In this document: positions 35,303 through 47,715 of the stretch, in pieces
How the letters are laid out: each line of letters opens with the position of its first letter
Numbering within the stretch: the first letter of the stretch is position 1
NCBI GenBank assembly: GCA_014621425.1
Contig: JAANBB010000047.1
Coordinates: 104,085-168,084 of the forward strand
DNA length: 64,000 nucleotides
Direction of reading: 5' to 3'
Source: Cylindrodendrum hubeiense
Taxonomy: Eukaryota; Ascomycota; Sordariomycetes; Hypocreales; Nectriaceae
The notes under the pieces: model-generated
What the model saw: the letters and a program-made list of their open reading frames with translations, nothing else
Told to the model about the DNA's origin: nothing
Database searches by the model: none
Translations under genes and position numbers: made by a program

Positions 35303-37551
35303 TTACTTGCGGCAGAGACGTCCAGTCTGGAGAGTGAGCCAGCTGCTCAGCGTCTCGAGAAGGTCGCTGTAGAGCAGACCGCCCACGAAGTCGGTGACCT
35401 GCGTGATCTCCCAGTCCTCGCTGCCGACCGCGGTGGGGGCATAGAAGACACCCCAAGGGTCGATCTTCTTCTTGAGGGCGTAGAGGCGCTTGTAGTTGTC
35501 GGCGCCGTAGAAGGACTGGCCAAAGTCGGGTTCCATCACGTCGCCCTCGTTGCCGTAGCCGCCGGAGCCGGGCGAGACGTCGCGCAGACGCTGCATCCAG
35601 TCGTTGGTGATCTTCTTGTTGGTGGCGAGAATGTCGTCGGGGCTGCTGCTGGCCACGTCCCAGCCGGAGCCGATAATGGCAAACATGGACACGTCGCGCC
35701 ACGCCGGGTTGAGGGCGCTGGCAGCAACGCCCTTGGGAGCAGCGCCGTTGATGTTGTAGGAGATGAGGATGGAGCCTTCCTCGACAATGCTCTGGACAGC
35801 GTCGAACGTCTCCTCGAGCAGATCGGCGTCATCCCAGTTCTTGCGAGGAATAAGACGCGAGGCGGTTCGGACGTTGGACGCACCAACTGACTCGGTGGGG
35901 AAGTGGTTCTTCCAGGTGTCGTAGAAGTTGTCATAGGTGAAGAACTCGGGCGTAACGTTGAAGCCGATGGACTTCCACTCGTCGAGAAGAGGGTTCACCA
36001 TGGCCTTGAACGCAGGGAGCTCCATGCCGGGAACGAGCCAGGGAAGCATCGACCAGCTGTATGTGTCGTTGCCGGTGTTGAACATGACCGAGTAGCCGTA
36101 GGTGTGGTTGTCGTTGTACTCGGGGAACTTGGCCCAGTAGGTGCGCATGCCCTTCCAGAAGACCTCCTTGGAGATGTTGGCGTCAGCAGTAGCCAGGCTC
36201 CAGGTCACACCTGAGAAGGTCATCTTGGGCCAGACACGGACAGTGAGGGAGATGACAACACCAAAGGTGGCTAATCAGTTAGCAATCATGTTAAGAATAC
36301 ATGGAAGATGCCACAACTTACAACCACCACCACCACGGACAGCCCAGAAGAGCTCCGAGTTGTTCTTCTCATCGGCAACGACGAGGCGACCATCAGGGGT
36401 GACAATCTCAACGCTCAGGACCTGGTCAGATCCCAGACCAGCAATGGGGGACATGGGAGAGTGGCCGCCCATAGCAGTGTAGCCGCCGGCAACACCAACA
36501 GTCTAACATTCAAAGGTCAGCTACAATACGTAATTAGAGGGAGTTGGGATATTGACTTACCCTGCACTCGCCACCAACGGCAGTGTATCCAGCCTTGTTA
36601 GCAGCCTCATACAGCTCAACCACCTGGATACCAGCGCCAATCTTGAAAGCAGGGCCTTTGTATCCACCAGCCGACTGGTAGTTCTCGACGAACTGCAGCT
36701 TCTTAAGATTGTGGGTCCAGATATTTAGGGCACCGGCACCGGTGGACCTTCCGAGGAAGTCATGGCCAGTGTTGCGGATGACAAGGCGCAGGTTGAGGGT
36801 TCGGGCAAAGTTGACAGCGAGCTGGACCTGCGAGGCAGAGGTGGCGTTGACCGAGTAAACCGGGAGACCGCCGAGCTGACAGGTGGCGCCGTCCTTCCCG
36901 GCATCCGTAGGAAGACAAGCATTGCCCTCGAAGAGAGGGTACATATTGGCGGTCGGATCCTCATCGCTAGGGTATATATATTAGTGCCAAACCCAATGAA
37001 GTCAGGTTAAGACCGAGTTTACGTACTGAGTATCCGAGTTGGTCCAGTTGTCAATGATGCGAGTGCACTCGTCAGCATCATAGTGCTCGCCTTCGTAACA
37101 GACGGCTCCAAAGGGAACGGTCTTGATGAGAGCACCTCCGGTCAACAAGTTGAAGACCTTCCACACGATCTTGCCAGGCCAGTGAAGATCGCCAGGCATG
37201 GTCTTGCACGACGCAAATCCAAGACCTCGCTTATAAGCGGCCTCGCCATCCTCGCCGAACTTGAAGATATCAATATCGGTGAGATGGAGGTCAGTGAGGT
37301 TGGCCAAGACGGAGTCGGTCAGCTCAAAGTTATCGCCAGCGGCTTCCGAAGCAGCAGAGACGGTTCCCTCATCAGCAACTAGGATATGCAGTTAGAACAG
37401 GGCACCAAGGCTAATGCGACATGTGGCAGCAGGAGCTGAAACGCCCGACGGATGACTTACCGACCACATGGCCATTGACATTGATTGTCTGAGCGTTGGC
37501 GAGGCTGCCAAGGCAGGCAGCCAGAACTACGGCTCGAGCAAGAATGGCCAT
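35303..37551 (-). CDS. Secreted FAD-linked oxidase, berberine-bridge-enzyme (BBE) family, isoamyl alcohol oxidase-like
   Basis: Five exons (37551-37461, 37378-37027, 36966-36561, 36502-36322, 36270-35303) give 665 residues. A signal peptide ([18 protein letters not shown]) covers residues 3-20. The FAD-binding PCMH domain has [13 protein letters not shown], whose His is a covalent FAD site, and [14 protein letters not shown], whose Cys is the likely second site, so the flavin is probably bicovalent. GGGGSTFGVV follows across an intron. The C-terminal BBE motif reads [17 protein letters not shown]. Several NxT/NxS sites suit a secreted glycoprotein. The extra N-terminal block with [13 protein letters not shown] and [12 protein letters not shown] resembles fungal isoamyl alcohol oxidases, which oxidise alcohols with release of hydrogen peroxide; other members act on sugars or alkaloid-like compounds. 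The substrate is inferred only. Confidence 0.88.
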
Positions 37552-39071
37552 TTTGACGAGCTTGCCGATGGTAAAGGAGTGTGGATGGGATGAGAAGGAG
37601 GCGTCAAGTGGCTTGGCCCGGCGATGTTTGCTATTTTATGTCACATATTGTAGCTCATCGGCGTGGGCCCGAATCTCCGGATCCTCTTGTTGGAGCTGGG
37701 GGGATCCGGTGACAGCGGATGACCGTTGGTCCTACTTTCGACAAGGCCAAGCAACTCGATGTGGCATCCATGCCGCGTCGAGAGTAGGACTGCCTGCTGG
37801 CCCCGGCTTCTACGGAGAGCTCCATGCCTGCCTTCAGTTCCATCAAGTAATCTTCTTTCCCAGCGCTTCCCTGGAGAAGGGGTAGCCGAGAGGCCCACCG
37901 AACAGAAGGCCGGAGGAGCAAGTCGCTGTGCTGGGCAAAGATCGGCATGACCGGTGGATTTTCCAGGGACGGCGGGATGCTAAGCCATGCAAACCATGGC
38001 ATTGCCTCGGGATATTGCGAATCATCGGATGGTAAACAGGGACGACGATGGTGAACCATCCGCTTTTGATCAACGCCGATGCACCAACGAGGATGTAGAG
38101 AGAACTAGTGTAAGCCATGGGCTGATGACTGAAGATGGACGGCATGGCATTGAGGGCAACCATGAGGCCGGCGAGTGTGCCTGGCAACGGGACTGTATAG
38201 CATGACCCTTGTAAGCGATCAACGTGTGCAGGCTCGCTGGCATTATCATCTCCCTGCCTGCGCAGAGGCGAGCCAACAGGAGGGGCTCAATCGTTTCAGC
38301 TGCAGATTGATCCGCGAAGCGGAATGGCTTCCGGGGACTGCCCACAGATGGGAATCGAGATTGACGAGATCAAGATTTCCCCTGTGGAGGAGGCAGACGA
38401 ATTCACGAAGAGGCAAGAATGCGAAGGTTGGAAGACGCAAAACGGCGACGAGTTGTGGTAAAACACGGAAACATTGGAGACGTTGTTGAAACGGGCCCGT
38501 TGGAAAGGTCTAATGCTAGCACTCGGATTCGAGGGCCTGGAACGAACTTCTGTTGGTGGCAGAGAACGACTTAGAGTTCGACTAAGGGCGAACAGACGGG
38601 AATTGCCACGCTCCCTCCAAAGCTACTCTGATTAATCGGTAAGGATCGAGGGTGAGAGTCCAGCATCGCGAGGATTGCTAGAAGCGGAGAGGGCAGCCCG
38701 TTCAAGGACAAATCAGGTCCGCAGCCGCAACAGTGGAGGCCAATATAGAGCGTACGCATTGTACAGTCATAGGATGCCCCAAGGTCGCAGTTGTTGGTCG
38801 TCGAGGTAAAGTTGGGCTGGCCATGTCAGCCCTTGTGTGATGAGCGGCCAGGCCAGCCAAGCGAATCGACCGGGCAGGGGGCAGACGGATGGGGGAGCCC
38901 GGCAGTAGCGTAACCCTACCAGGGTTTAACTCGGAGCCGTCGTGCCTAGTGCGACAGGGCCATCATGGATCTCCATGCCTTATTCGCACGTACCCCTGTG
39001 ATTGTCCGGAGAGGGCGAGATGGGAGTCAGCAGCGGAGCGGCAGGGACAGGACCTGGACATTCTGCAACTG

Positions 39072-39085
39072 GTAGTACGTACTAC
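39072..39085. repeat. Perfect 14-base palindrome GTAGTACGTACTAC
   Basis: A perfect dyad with no spacer, followed by further TAG and TACGTACG tracts up to about 39,140. It could be a dimer binding site or a chance simple-sequence product. Confidence 0.6.
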
Positions 39086-39272
39086 ATAGTAGTAGACGAG
39101 GGCGGATCGCGTAGTATCGTCGAGTGGGTACGTACGATCCAGGGCGTACGCTTATAGCATATTGGGGATGCCGTCCAGTGCCGACTTGGCCCTGTTGGCT
39201 GGGTTCCGCCAAGGAGCGGGAGCGGGAGCGAAGGTGGCAGCGGCATGTTTGACGAGATGGTCGACTCAGCTA

Positions 39273-39316
39273 CGGAGCATTAATAGACGGAACATTAATA
39301 GACGGAGCATTAATAC
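39273..39316. repeat. 15-base tandem repeat (three units)
   Basis: Units of the form AGCATTAATAGACGG occur three times in a row with one change in the second and a cut third unit. Confidence 0.75.
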
Positions 39317-40417
39317 GCGAAGCCACCAAAATGACGACGAGGCGCCGCCTCTGCCACCAGCTGCCGGGATACTGGGCCAGCCCTCACGGCTCTCCCTTCA
39401 GCCTCAGCAATAAGTGTGCCATCGGGGTGCGGCATTCGCGGTCTGCAGTGCGGCATATTCGCATCTACCCCAGCTTCGACACGAAGGATGCGGCGGATCA
39501 CGACCTCCAGGTCCCCCCGTCTGACGGCCATGGGGCCCGCCGGGCGGAATAAATGAAAGGGGCCCCGCGGCCGCCTGTGCGTGAAGCTTGTGGCGGCGGC
39601 CTCAAACTGCCGATGCATGGCACGGCATTCTAGAAGCCCTGCGTCGACGTCCGCCCGCGTGCTCAGACTCAGATCTAGCTCCTCGCATCTGTGACGTGTA
39701 AGATTCCTCGGGAAGAAGCAATGCACACGGCCGTTTGCTGCGAGGAAATCCACGTGGGAGGCCATCGCCAACACCGCGCGCGTTTCTCCAGTGCGTCGGT
39801 CCCGATCCCTTCATGCACGCAGCAGTCGCACCGCAGGATGGACGGCCTTCACCTAGTGCGACGGAGAGCAGCCGATCACTGCCCGAACAGCGTAACCGGC
39901 CAAGCAGGCGGAAAACCTTCCCCCTCTGTCGCGTGTTCCTGTCCATCCATTGCAACCTCTGCCCGATGCCTGTTGGGCCCTATCCCTGAGCGTCAGCCGG
40001 GGTCGGGCCAGCACATCCCAAACCCCGATGCGAAGCGTCCATCTCGCAGATACTTTTCTGCCTGGCCCGCGCCCGCCAGGGATTTGCGCTGCTCTTGTGT
40101 TTGCAGGAGTTCGTCTCGTCTCCAAAAGAAATCTTACGTAGACCCAATCGGGCTGGCGTCAGTCGGGGCCGCACGCTGTGCCCTACTGTAGGTGCGACAG
40201 AGCAAGTAAGCCAGAGTTACAAAAGCAGAAGGGCTAGAATGGATTCCGCTCCCAAGTGATCGCTTTGGGATCTTGATGGCGATTCCTTCTGCGAGTTGAG
40301 GGTTGGTTTCTACAACTATCACGCAGTCCCGCACCTCCAACTCCATCTTCCTCCCCACAACGCCATCTTCTTGAGACATCTGGAGAGCTTGTTGGTGGCT
40401 GTGGTGGCCCTTGCTCA

Positions 40418-41840
40418 ATGGAATCGGTTCTCCAACCTCGAATCCCCTCTCACGGGGATGTGGAAGATCTGCCATCCAATGCTCGCCAACATACCGTTGT
40501 CATTTTGACATTTTTCTTCCCCATCTTGTCCTGTGTCGTCTTCCTCTTGCGTGGATATGGCAGAATCAAGACTCGCCAATGGGGACTCGGTAAGTGAAGA
40601 ATCTTCAGGGAATCTATGGACGTCAGGGAACTGATTGATGGTGATCACAGATGATTACCTCTGTGGCCTTGCAACGGTACGTGGGAGATTGACACTGACA
40701 TAGCCTGTTATCACTAACATTGTGCTCAGATATTGGCGTTGCTGATGATGGGACCTACCTACATGTGTATGTAATATCTCTGGCTCTTCTTTGGCTCGAA
40801 TCAGCCTCCCAAGATAGTTCCCCCTGAAACTGACGTCTCTTAGATGTGAGGTTGGCGTATGTCGGTTTCCACAATAAAGAAGTCCCGGAGGTCTACGACC
40901 TAGCGGCATCGCTTTGGTGGTTCTACTTCGCCCAGATGGTCTACAACCCCATCTTGGCCCTCGTCAAGGCCTCGGTCTTGGTCTTCCTCTACCGCCTCGG
41001 TGGACAAAAGCAGAAAGTCCGGTGGAGCATCCACGCTCTGAGCGCCTTCAACGCCGCGCATGCCGTTGCCGTCTTCTTCGTTGCCCTGCTCCAGTGCCTT
41101 CCCATCGAGGCAAACTGGGATATGGAGGCCAAGGCGAATGCGGTGTGCATTCAGAAGGAGTTCCACGTCATCTCCAGTTTCCTGGTGTTGTTGACCGACT
41201 TCCTGGTCTTAGCCCTCCCGTTCTGGATTTTCCTCGGCTTGAAAATGCCCGTGGGAACGAAAGTAGCCCTTATTGCCGTCTTCATGGTTGGGTTGATGTA
41301 GGTTTCCATCCACCCTCGTGGCCTGTGTTTATGATTACTGACGAAATGTCCACGGTTAGTGTTCCCGCCGTCTCCATTGTCCGACTGGTCGAGATTATGG
41401 AGGTATACTACAAGCCGGGAGGTGCCGACGACTTCCACTACTCCATCACCATTGTCTACTCGACCATAGAAGTCAACCTCGCCATCATCTCCGCATCCGT
41501 CCCCGCCCTGCGATACCTGGTCCGAAACTGGTTCCCGAGACTCTTTGGAAGCACTGCCAAGGGCAAGTACAACACGAGTGGAAACATGTACTACGGGACC
41601 AATTCTCGCACTGCTCCTCGCACGGCCGATGGTATTGGACTCAAGGATATGCGAAGTGTGCGTCACCATACTGAGATTCGAAGCGAATCGCCGACCGGTT
41701 CGGAGGAGGAGATCATGACGTACAACGGCATCATTCGAACGATGGATGTCAGCCAGACGTATTCGAGCGCCAGCGGTGCTGCGTCACGAGCCTCGATCGA
41801 TTTCAAGAGCCACGCGACATCGAAGGTAGAAAGTTTATAA
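40418..41840 (+). CDS. Seven-transmembrane rhodopsin-like fungal protein (PTH11/SAT4-like domain)
   Basis: Five exons (40418-40589, 40651-40676, 40730-40766, 40844-41297, 41360-41840) give 389 residues, with exons of only 26 and 37 bases inside helix 2. Seven hydrophobic helices can be counted, from HTVVILTFFFPILSCVVFLL to STIEVNLAIISASVPALRYL. Family hallmarks are RIKTRQWGLDDYL after helix 1, LVKASVLVFLYRLG in helix 3, and the Cys-containing loop CLPIEANWDM. The fungal rhodopsin-domain family includes plasma-membrane receptor-like proteins such as PTH11 relatives; this one lacks an N-terminal CFEM domain. The cytosolic tail of about 100 residues is Ser/Thr-rich and may be phosphorylated. No ligand can be suggested. 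Confidence 0.85.
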
Positions 41841-42333
41841 GGGAGACCCGATAATTAGCATGGACTTTGGGAGGCGTGGCATGGTTGGACTCGGTCGCAT
41901 AGGTAATTATACCACGGTGGGATGTATTTTTATAGAATTGGGATAAACAACTGGACGGTCAAATCATATCATAGGACATACATAGACAGCGGAGTACAAA
42001 GACAGCGCATCACCTGCGCGTAGTTTCGAGATGCCAAATTCCCCCTTTTCGCTTCAATCTAAATGTTCACGTGGCCGACTGATACGGCCTACCGCTAGAC
42101 ATAACACAGGCAACATTTGGGAAATCCGAAAAAGTGGTACGTAAGTTCATCAATGATTTCGTGAGAGGAGATGACCAGGGACTGTTGCGCGAAAAAGATT
42201 GCTTTTCGACCAAACTAGAACCGATGCCCGTCCTGATATGTAGAAGAATTTCATTATGTGACCCGTCGCCCTGACCAATTTTCTACCAGTACAAGCGAAT
42301 CACTCCTTGCAAATGCAAGAAAAAAGAAGCCGT
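41841..42333. other. Spacer between convergent genes
   Basis: Holds the 3' ends of the rhodopsin-like gene and of eIF3b. No coding frame, repeat or site of note. Confidence 0.45.
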
Positions 42334-44697
42334 CTAAATGATAACCTCCTCATTCTCCTCGAGAACGTCTTCAACAATCTCCTCAACAAGTCGGTCCTCT
42401 TCTGAGCTAACTGCGAGCGACTTTGTCTTGGCCTCCAGAAGATGAGTATGGGGGTCAGCTGGAAGGCCGAGGGCTGCTCGGTCCTCCAACAAATCGGCCA
42501 CAACCGACTCGCGCCACGAGACCCACTCCTCGAGCATGTTACGACGAGCCTCCACAACAGCCAAGTCAGCTGAGGCACCACGGTCGGCATCCTCTGTCTC
42601 AAAGACACGGCTGTACTCTCGGAGGTTCTTGCGGATCTGCTTCTGCTCATCCTTGCTGAGCATGGTGGGCGGCCGGGGGCGCCAAGCGAACTGCTTGAAC
42701 TTCTCCGTGGGCTCCTCTCGCAGAGCCTCGCCGCGGAAATCGTAGATGTGGTATCCGTTCTCCATCTATCAAGGTATTAGCACGGGAAATATTAGTTAGA
42801 GGGCCAGTCGTATATCTTACAGAGTGCTTCCACACGGAGGCCCAAGTGGCGACGAATCGACCAGAGGGGTCCCACTCAACATCCGTCACGCCGTAGTGGT
42901 CAGCGACGTTCATGAGCTGAAGGTTGGCGGTGAGGTCCTTCTCGGCCTCGGGCTTCTCGCCCTCGAAGTCGAGGTCGAAGAAGTCGAGGTCAGAGCTCTG
43001 CTGGTTGTGGATGGTGGCAATCACCACGAAGCGGCCTCGGGGGGACCAGTAGATGGCGTTGCTGTTCTTCTTGTCCAGGGTTCGGAGGTGCTTGAAGTTG
43101 CCGACAATAGGGCCCTTCGCCTTCTCGGGGCAGAAGAAGGCCACGGACGTCTTGGGGGGGACAGCGGTGACGCCGACGGGCTCTGTGGTGGTGATGATGG
43201 CGAATCGGTCGCCCTTGGGCTCCCACGCGAAGTTGATGACAGTGTCCTTGATGGTGTCGACAACTTCGACAGGGACACCCTTCTCCTTGACGCGGAAAAT
43301 CTCCAGAGTGGTGGCCTGGGACTTCTTGGACTTGGAATGACGGTCGACCTTGACACAGAGGTATGCGGCGTCGGATTGCCAGTGCAGCTTAGCATCGCTA
43401 ACGCTGAAGAGGTTGAGAGATCTCACGACCTGTTTTGAGGGGACGCTCATCAATCCGACCTTGGCGGGGTTGCTGCCAATCTCGGGAGTCCAGTAGCAGA
43501 AGAGCTGCTCGTACTCCTTGATACCATCTCGGCGGGGGGAGGCGGGCGCCCAGTCAAAGTCCATGACACCCTCAATCTTGATCGAGGTCTTGTCGAGGAG
43601 GTTCATGCGGGGGAGCTCGTAGACGGAGATGGAAGAGCCCTGGGTCAACCGGGCGACGTAGTTCTCATCAGCGGACCACTTGAAGGCGGGCCACTGCAGC
43701 TTAGGCGGGGGCTTGCCCTCCTCGGCCTTGGGGGGCTCGAGGTTGGCAAAGGATCGGATGGGGGCACCGGTGGCAAGATCCCAGATGACATAGTTCTTGC
43801 CATCGTCGTCGATGGACAGGGAGGGGTGGCCCTCCTCGGGAATCGAGATCGGCCTGTTAGACCAGGTGACGAGGTACTTCTCGCTGGGAGAAAAGGCGAT
43901 GAGGTTGACGAAGGGGTGGGCGAATCGGGCCTGTCGCGACCACGAAGAACCGCCCCAGAGCTGGACACCCTGGGCGTGGACAGAGGTCAGGTAGGTGCCG
44001 AGGGGAGACCACTGGACGAAGGTCTCGGTCCAGTGTTGGCGGTTGATGACGCTCTCGGGCTGATCCTTCTCGTTGTTCCAGAAGACACCGACATCGTCGC
44101 CTCGGTACATGACGAACTGGTCACGACCACGCTCCGCGGGATCCTTGAGCCACCATCGCAAGTGCTCCTTCTCGACGAAGTCGTCAATGTGAGGGGGTTG
44201 GTAGGTCTCGTCGACTCGGCCTTCTCGTCCAAATCGCTCGATATCGGTCACCTTGTTGACGCGGAGAATGTGCTTCTTGTCGAGGGGGACAAGATCCAAC
44301 TGGCGGGTGGCGGCAGCGGCCTCAGCGGGTGAGGAGTATTCGACGAAGGCGAAACTAAGGGCACATCGGAGTCAGCGAAATGCACACGGCGACAAATGGA
44401 AGAAGCGCAGCCGGGTATGACTTACCGAAGGGACTTTCCGTTCTCTCCCATGGGCATGTAAATCAGCTCCTCCTTGGTCTTTCCAACGGTGTTGAGCTTC
44501 TTCAACAAGAACTTGACCAGCTTGGGCTTCTGCTCCTCCGTGACCTCGGGCAGGCCGTCGATGACGACAAAGCTGTCGTAGCCCTGTTCCAGCTGGACCT
44601 CGAAGCGCTCTCGCAGGTCCGAGATGTCGATATCATCCTCGTTGAACTCGTCGTCGTCGAGATCGGCCTCGCGCAGGTGGTCGAATGAGGGCGCCAT
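42334..44697 (-). CDS. PRT1: Eukaryotic translation initiation factor 3 subunit B (eIF3b/Prt1)
   Basis: Three exons (44697-44426, 44354-42821, 42765-42334) give 745 residues. The N-terminal RRM holds [19 protein letters not shown] and, after the first intron, [19 protein letters not shown]. The nine-bladed WD/beta-propeller follows with [46 protein letters not shown] and [17 protein letters not shown]. The C-terminal helix ([17 protein letters not shown] onward) is the segment that contacts other eIF3 subunits. eIF3b is a core scaffold of the initiation factor that binds the 40S subunit in the cytosol. Length fits the fungal family. The gene is divergent from the chaperonin gene CCT2, and the first ATG fits the acidic start [18 protein letters not shown]. 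Confidence 0.96.
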
Positions 44698-45172
44698 GAT
44701 GGGCGATTTGTGATTGTGGAGGGGTGCAGAAAATTGCCCCGCTCTCTTTTTCAGGCGAACAGCGCTGTGTTGGGGTTTCGGCGTTGGAGACGAAGCGTGG
44801 GGAGGGCTTCGGTCTGGCAGTTGAGGCCTTCGGGACACGCAGGGGTTGACCGCAAAAGGCGTACTCGGGGACGTACGGAGGCTCGAGTTGTTGCGGTAGC
44901 CGACCTGATACAGCACAAATTTGGTGTTCTTCACTTTCCACTTTCCACAAAGTGTGCGCGACGGAGAAGCGATCTTCCTCCGCCGACAATTTTTCCCGAC
45001 CGCGGGGCAAGTCACGTGTGGCCCAGGTGCCTGGCGGGGGGCTCGGTTTTGCTGATGCTAGCTGGCTGGGAGCTCCCAAGAAAAAGGCTGCAACTTGTCC
45101 CAAGGCTGAAGCATTTCGACGACATATCTCCTCCGACTCGACCGGCTTGTCGTAACATTCAGATTGCCCGTC
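44698..45172. promoter_or_regulatory. 475-bp shared divergent promoter of eIF3b and CCT2
   Basis: Two housekeeping start codons face away from each other across 475 bases, so both promoters must lie here. The region is mixed in composition with pyrimidine-rich stretches and no TATA box near either start. Chance frames on both strands across it (up to 195 codons) look spurious. No specific factor site is claimed. Confidence 0.6.
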
Positions 45173-46965
45173 ATGGTATGTCCTTCTGGAAACTGCTGGA
45201 GCAAACAGCCCTTGCTGCATTTGCGGAAAGAAACGTATAAGCTAACATGTCTCGTCTTCACCCCGCCAGTCTTTCCAACCAACCCAGATTTTTGAAGAGG
45301 GCACCACCGAGGAGAAGGGTGAGAATGCCCGTCTCGCTGCCTTTGTTGGCGCCATCGCCGTGGGCGACCTCGTCAAGAGCACACTCGGTCCCAAGGGAAT
45401 GGACAAGATCCTGCAGTCAGCGTATGTCCGCCGCATCCTAGCTCGCCGCAACCCCCCTTTTTGACAACGTACTAGCTCGACCGCCGAAATCATGGTAACA
45501 AACGACGGTGCCACCATCCTCAAATCGATCGCCCTCGACAACGCCGCCGCAAAGGTCCTGGTCAACATTTCCAAGGTTCAGGATGACGAAGTCGGTGACG
45601 GCACCACCTCCGTCACCGTTTTGGCCGCCGAACTGCTGCGAGAGGCCGAGAAGCTGGTTGACAAGAAGATCCACCCCCAGACCATTATCGAAGGTTACAG
45701 AATAGCGAGCCACGCTGCGCTGAAGGCGCTGGAGGAGACGGCAGTTGACCACAGCAAGAGCCCCGAGGCTTTCCGAAACGACCTCCTCGCCATCGCACGG
45801 ACGACCCTCAGCTCCAAGGTCCTGGCCCAGGACCGAGACCAGTTTGCCATTCTCGCTTGCGATGCCGTACTTCGATTGAAGTCTTCCGATCTCAGCCATA
45901 TTCAGATTATCAAGAAGGCCGGAGGAAAGCTTAGCGACTCCTACCTCGACGAGGGATTCATCCTGGACAAGAAGATCGGTGTGAACCAGCCCAAGCGGTT
46001 GGAGAAGGCGAAGATTCTGGTGGCGAACACTTCCATGGACACCGACAAGGTCAAGATTTTCGGAGCCCGAGTCAGGGTCACTGGCACAAGCAAGCTCGCA
46101 GACTTGGAGAGGGCGGAGAAGGACAAGATGAAGGCCAAGGTGGAGAAGATCAAGGCCCATGGCGTCAACTGCTTCATTAACCGCCAGCTGATCTACAACT
46201 GGCCCGAGCAACTGTTCACCGATGCCGGTATTATGTCCATCGAGCACGCCGACTTCGACGGTATCGAGCGTCTGGCTCTTGTGACTGGCGGAGAGATTGC
46301 CTCAACGTTCGACCACCCCGAACAGGTCAAGCTGGGTTACTGCGATCTCATCGAGGAGGTTATTATTGGCGAGGACACCCTCATCAAGTTCTCTGGTGTT
46401 TCTGGCGGTGAAGCTTGCACGATCGTGCTCCGAGGTGCTACGGAACAGCTGCTTGATGAGGCCGAGCGCAGTCTACACGACGCCCTGGCTGTTCTGTCCC
46501 AGACTATCAAGGAGCCCCGAACCACCCTTGGCGGTGGCTGTGCTGAGATGGTCATGGCCAAGGCCGTGGATGGAGCTGCTACCCGTGTGGAGGGCAAGAA
46601 GCAACTGGCTGTGTCTGCCTTCGCCATTGCTTTGAGGCAACTGCCCACCATCCTGGCCGACAATGCCGGTCTGGACTCTGGTGACCTTGTCGCCAGGCTG
46701 CGAAAAGCTATTTACGATGGCCTTACCACCTATGGTCTGGACCTGATGACCCCCGGCGGTGGCATTACCGACATGCGGGATGCTGGTGTTATTGAGAGCT
46801 ACAAGTTGAAGAAGGCCGTTGTTTCGTCCGCCAGCGAGGCCGCAGAGGTGAGAACCCTACTTTCTATCGTCTGATGTGTGTGAGAGACTGACTAACATTG
46901 TGTAGCTCCTTCTCCGAGTCGACGACATCATCCGAGCAGCGCCCCGTAGACGTGAACGAATGTAA
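45173..46965 (+). CDS. CCT2: T-complex protein 1 subunit beta (CCT2), cytosolic chaperonin
   Basis: Four exons (45173-45175, 45270-45421, 45476-46847, 46906-46965) give 528 residues. The first exon is the ATG alone: a consensus donor (GTATGT) follows it directly, and splicing gives [18 protein letters not shown]. Group II chaperonin motifs are present: [22 protein letters not shown], the ATP-binding [25 protein letters not shown] and [16 protein letters not shown]. The tail [19 protein letters not shown] is on the small last exon. CCT2 is one of eight subunits of the TRiC ring that folds actin, tubulin and WD-repeat proteins; its neighbour eIF3b has a large WD propeller, though a functional link is only a possibility. 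Length is normal. Confidence 0.95.
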
Positions 46966-47715
46966 GGCAGAAGGCTCTGGTAGCTGATGAGGATGTGTCG
47001 GAAAGGCATAGACCATGATGATCTGTAATGATACCATAGATGTGGCGGCATGGAAATGCAAAAGGACCATCGTGAATGAGCACCTCGTCTCGTTACGAAC
47101 AACACGCCCCTACCGTCGCCTGTGATTGCCTGGAGTCTGTTCTCGTGTTAGTAGTGCAAGTTTTCAGCCCGCGTGTGGCTCTTTGGGCCAACCAACGCCC
47201 GAGTCCAGCAACTTCTCACCTTTCATTCACCTCTGCGGCTACCCACCTCAACCCTGAGTGGTCGTTTGCTCCCAAAAAATGGTGTTTGGCCACAGCATTT
47301 ATTTCCGCAATGTGAGCTGTTGGAAAACCACCCGTTCTTGTTCTCTTATCCCTTTCACCTTCGTCTAACATTGTGAGGTCGATCTTCATTTCTGCACTCC
47401 GACACAATTCTGTGCCTCACTTCTATCACGCCTCCGTCTTCATCAGGCACCAGCTGGGAGTACCCTTCCACGAGTTTCGTTTTATCTCCCCTTGTTCCGG
47501 TCTCTGAGAATTGTGCCTCCTGCGTGCCGTCTTCTCGTCGGCTAGTCATCTCACCTTGGCACCTGTGACCCTTCTCGGCTGCTGCATTTGCGTCGCATAT
47601 ATTTCCTGGTATGATCCCTTCACAACACCCTGACTTCGACAACTACTGACAATATCATCAAAGAGAGCATTTGCTTTGACCGCCCTCAAGAAACTGCGGA
47701 GGCAACGCTACAGCC
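46966..47715. other. Spacer and leader upstream of the TAG-interrupted gene
   Basis: About 750 bases with no supported gene. From about 47,150 the plus strand is pyrimidine-rich, typical of a fungal promoter and 5' leader for the next gene. Confidence 0.45.

Larger units (their letters stand above)
37552..40417. other. 2.9-kb spacer without a supported gene
   Basis: The left edge is the promoter of the flavin oxidase, the right edge that of the rhodopsin-like gene. Minus-strand frames between about 37,650 and 38,190 include a hydrophobic run (AYTSSLYILVGASALIKSGW) that could be a membrane-protein relic, but no start, splice set or family fits. A 15-base tandem repeat and a perfect palindrome are listed separately. 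The rest is GC-rich spacer with chance frames. Confidence 0.4.

Noticed and set aside
35264..35890. 208-codon plus-strand frame opposite the flavin oxidase
   Set aside because: It is antisense to the BBE-domain exon, valine-rich by mirror effect, and has no motif.
37655..38187. Possible membrane protein on the minus strand
   Set aside because: One hydrophobic run is attractive, but no start codon, splice set or family match could be assembled across the adjacent frames.
44710..45240. Frames across the eIF3b/CCT2 promoter on both strands
   Set aside because: They overlap each other and the two start codons and have no family features; the shared promoter explains the region better.
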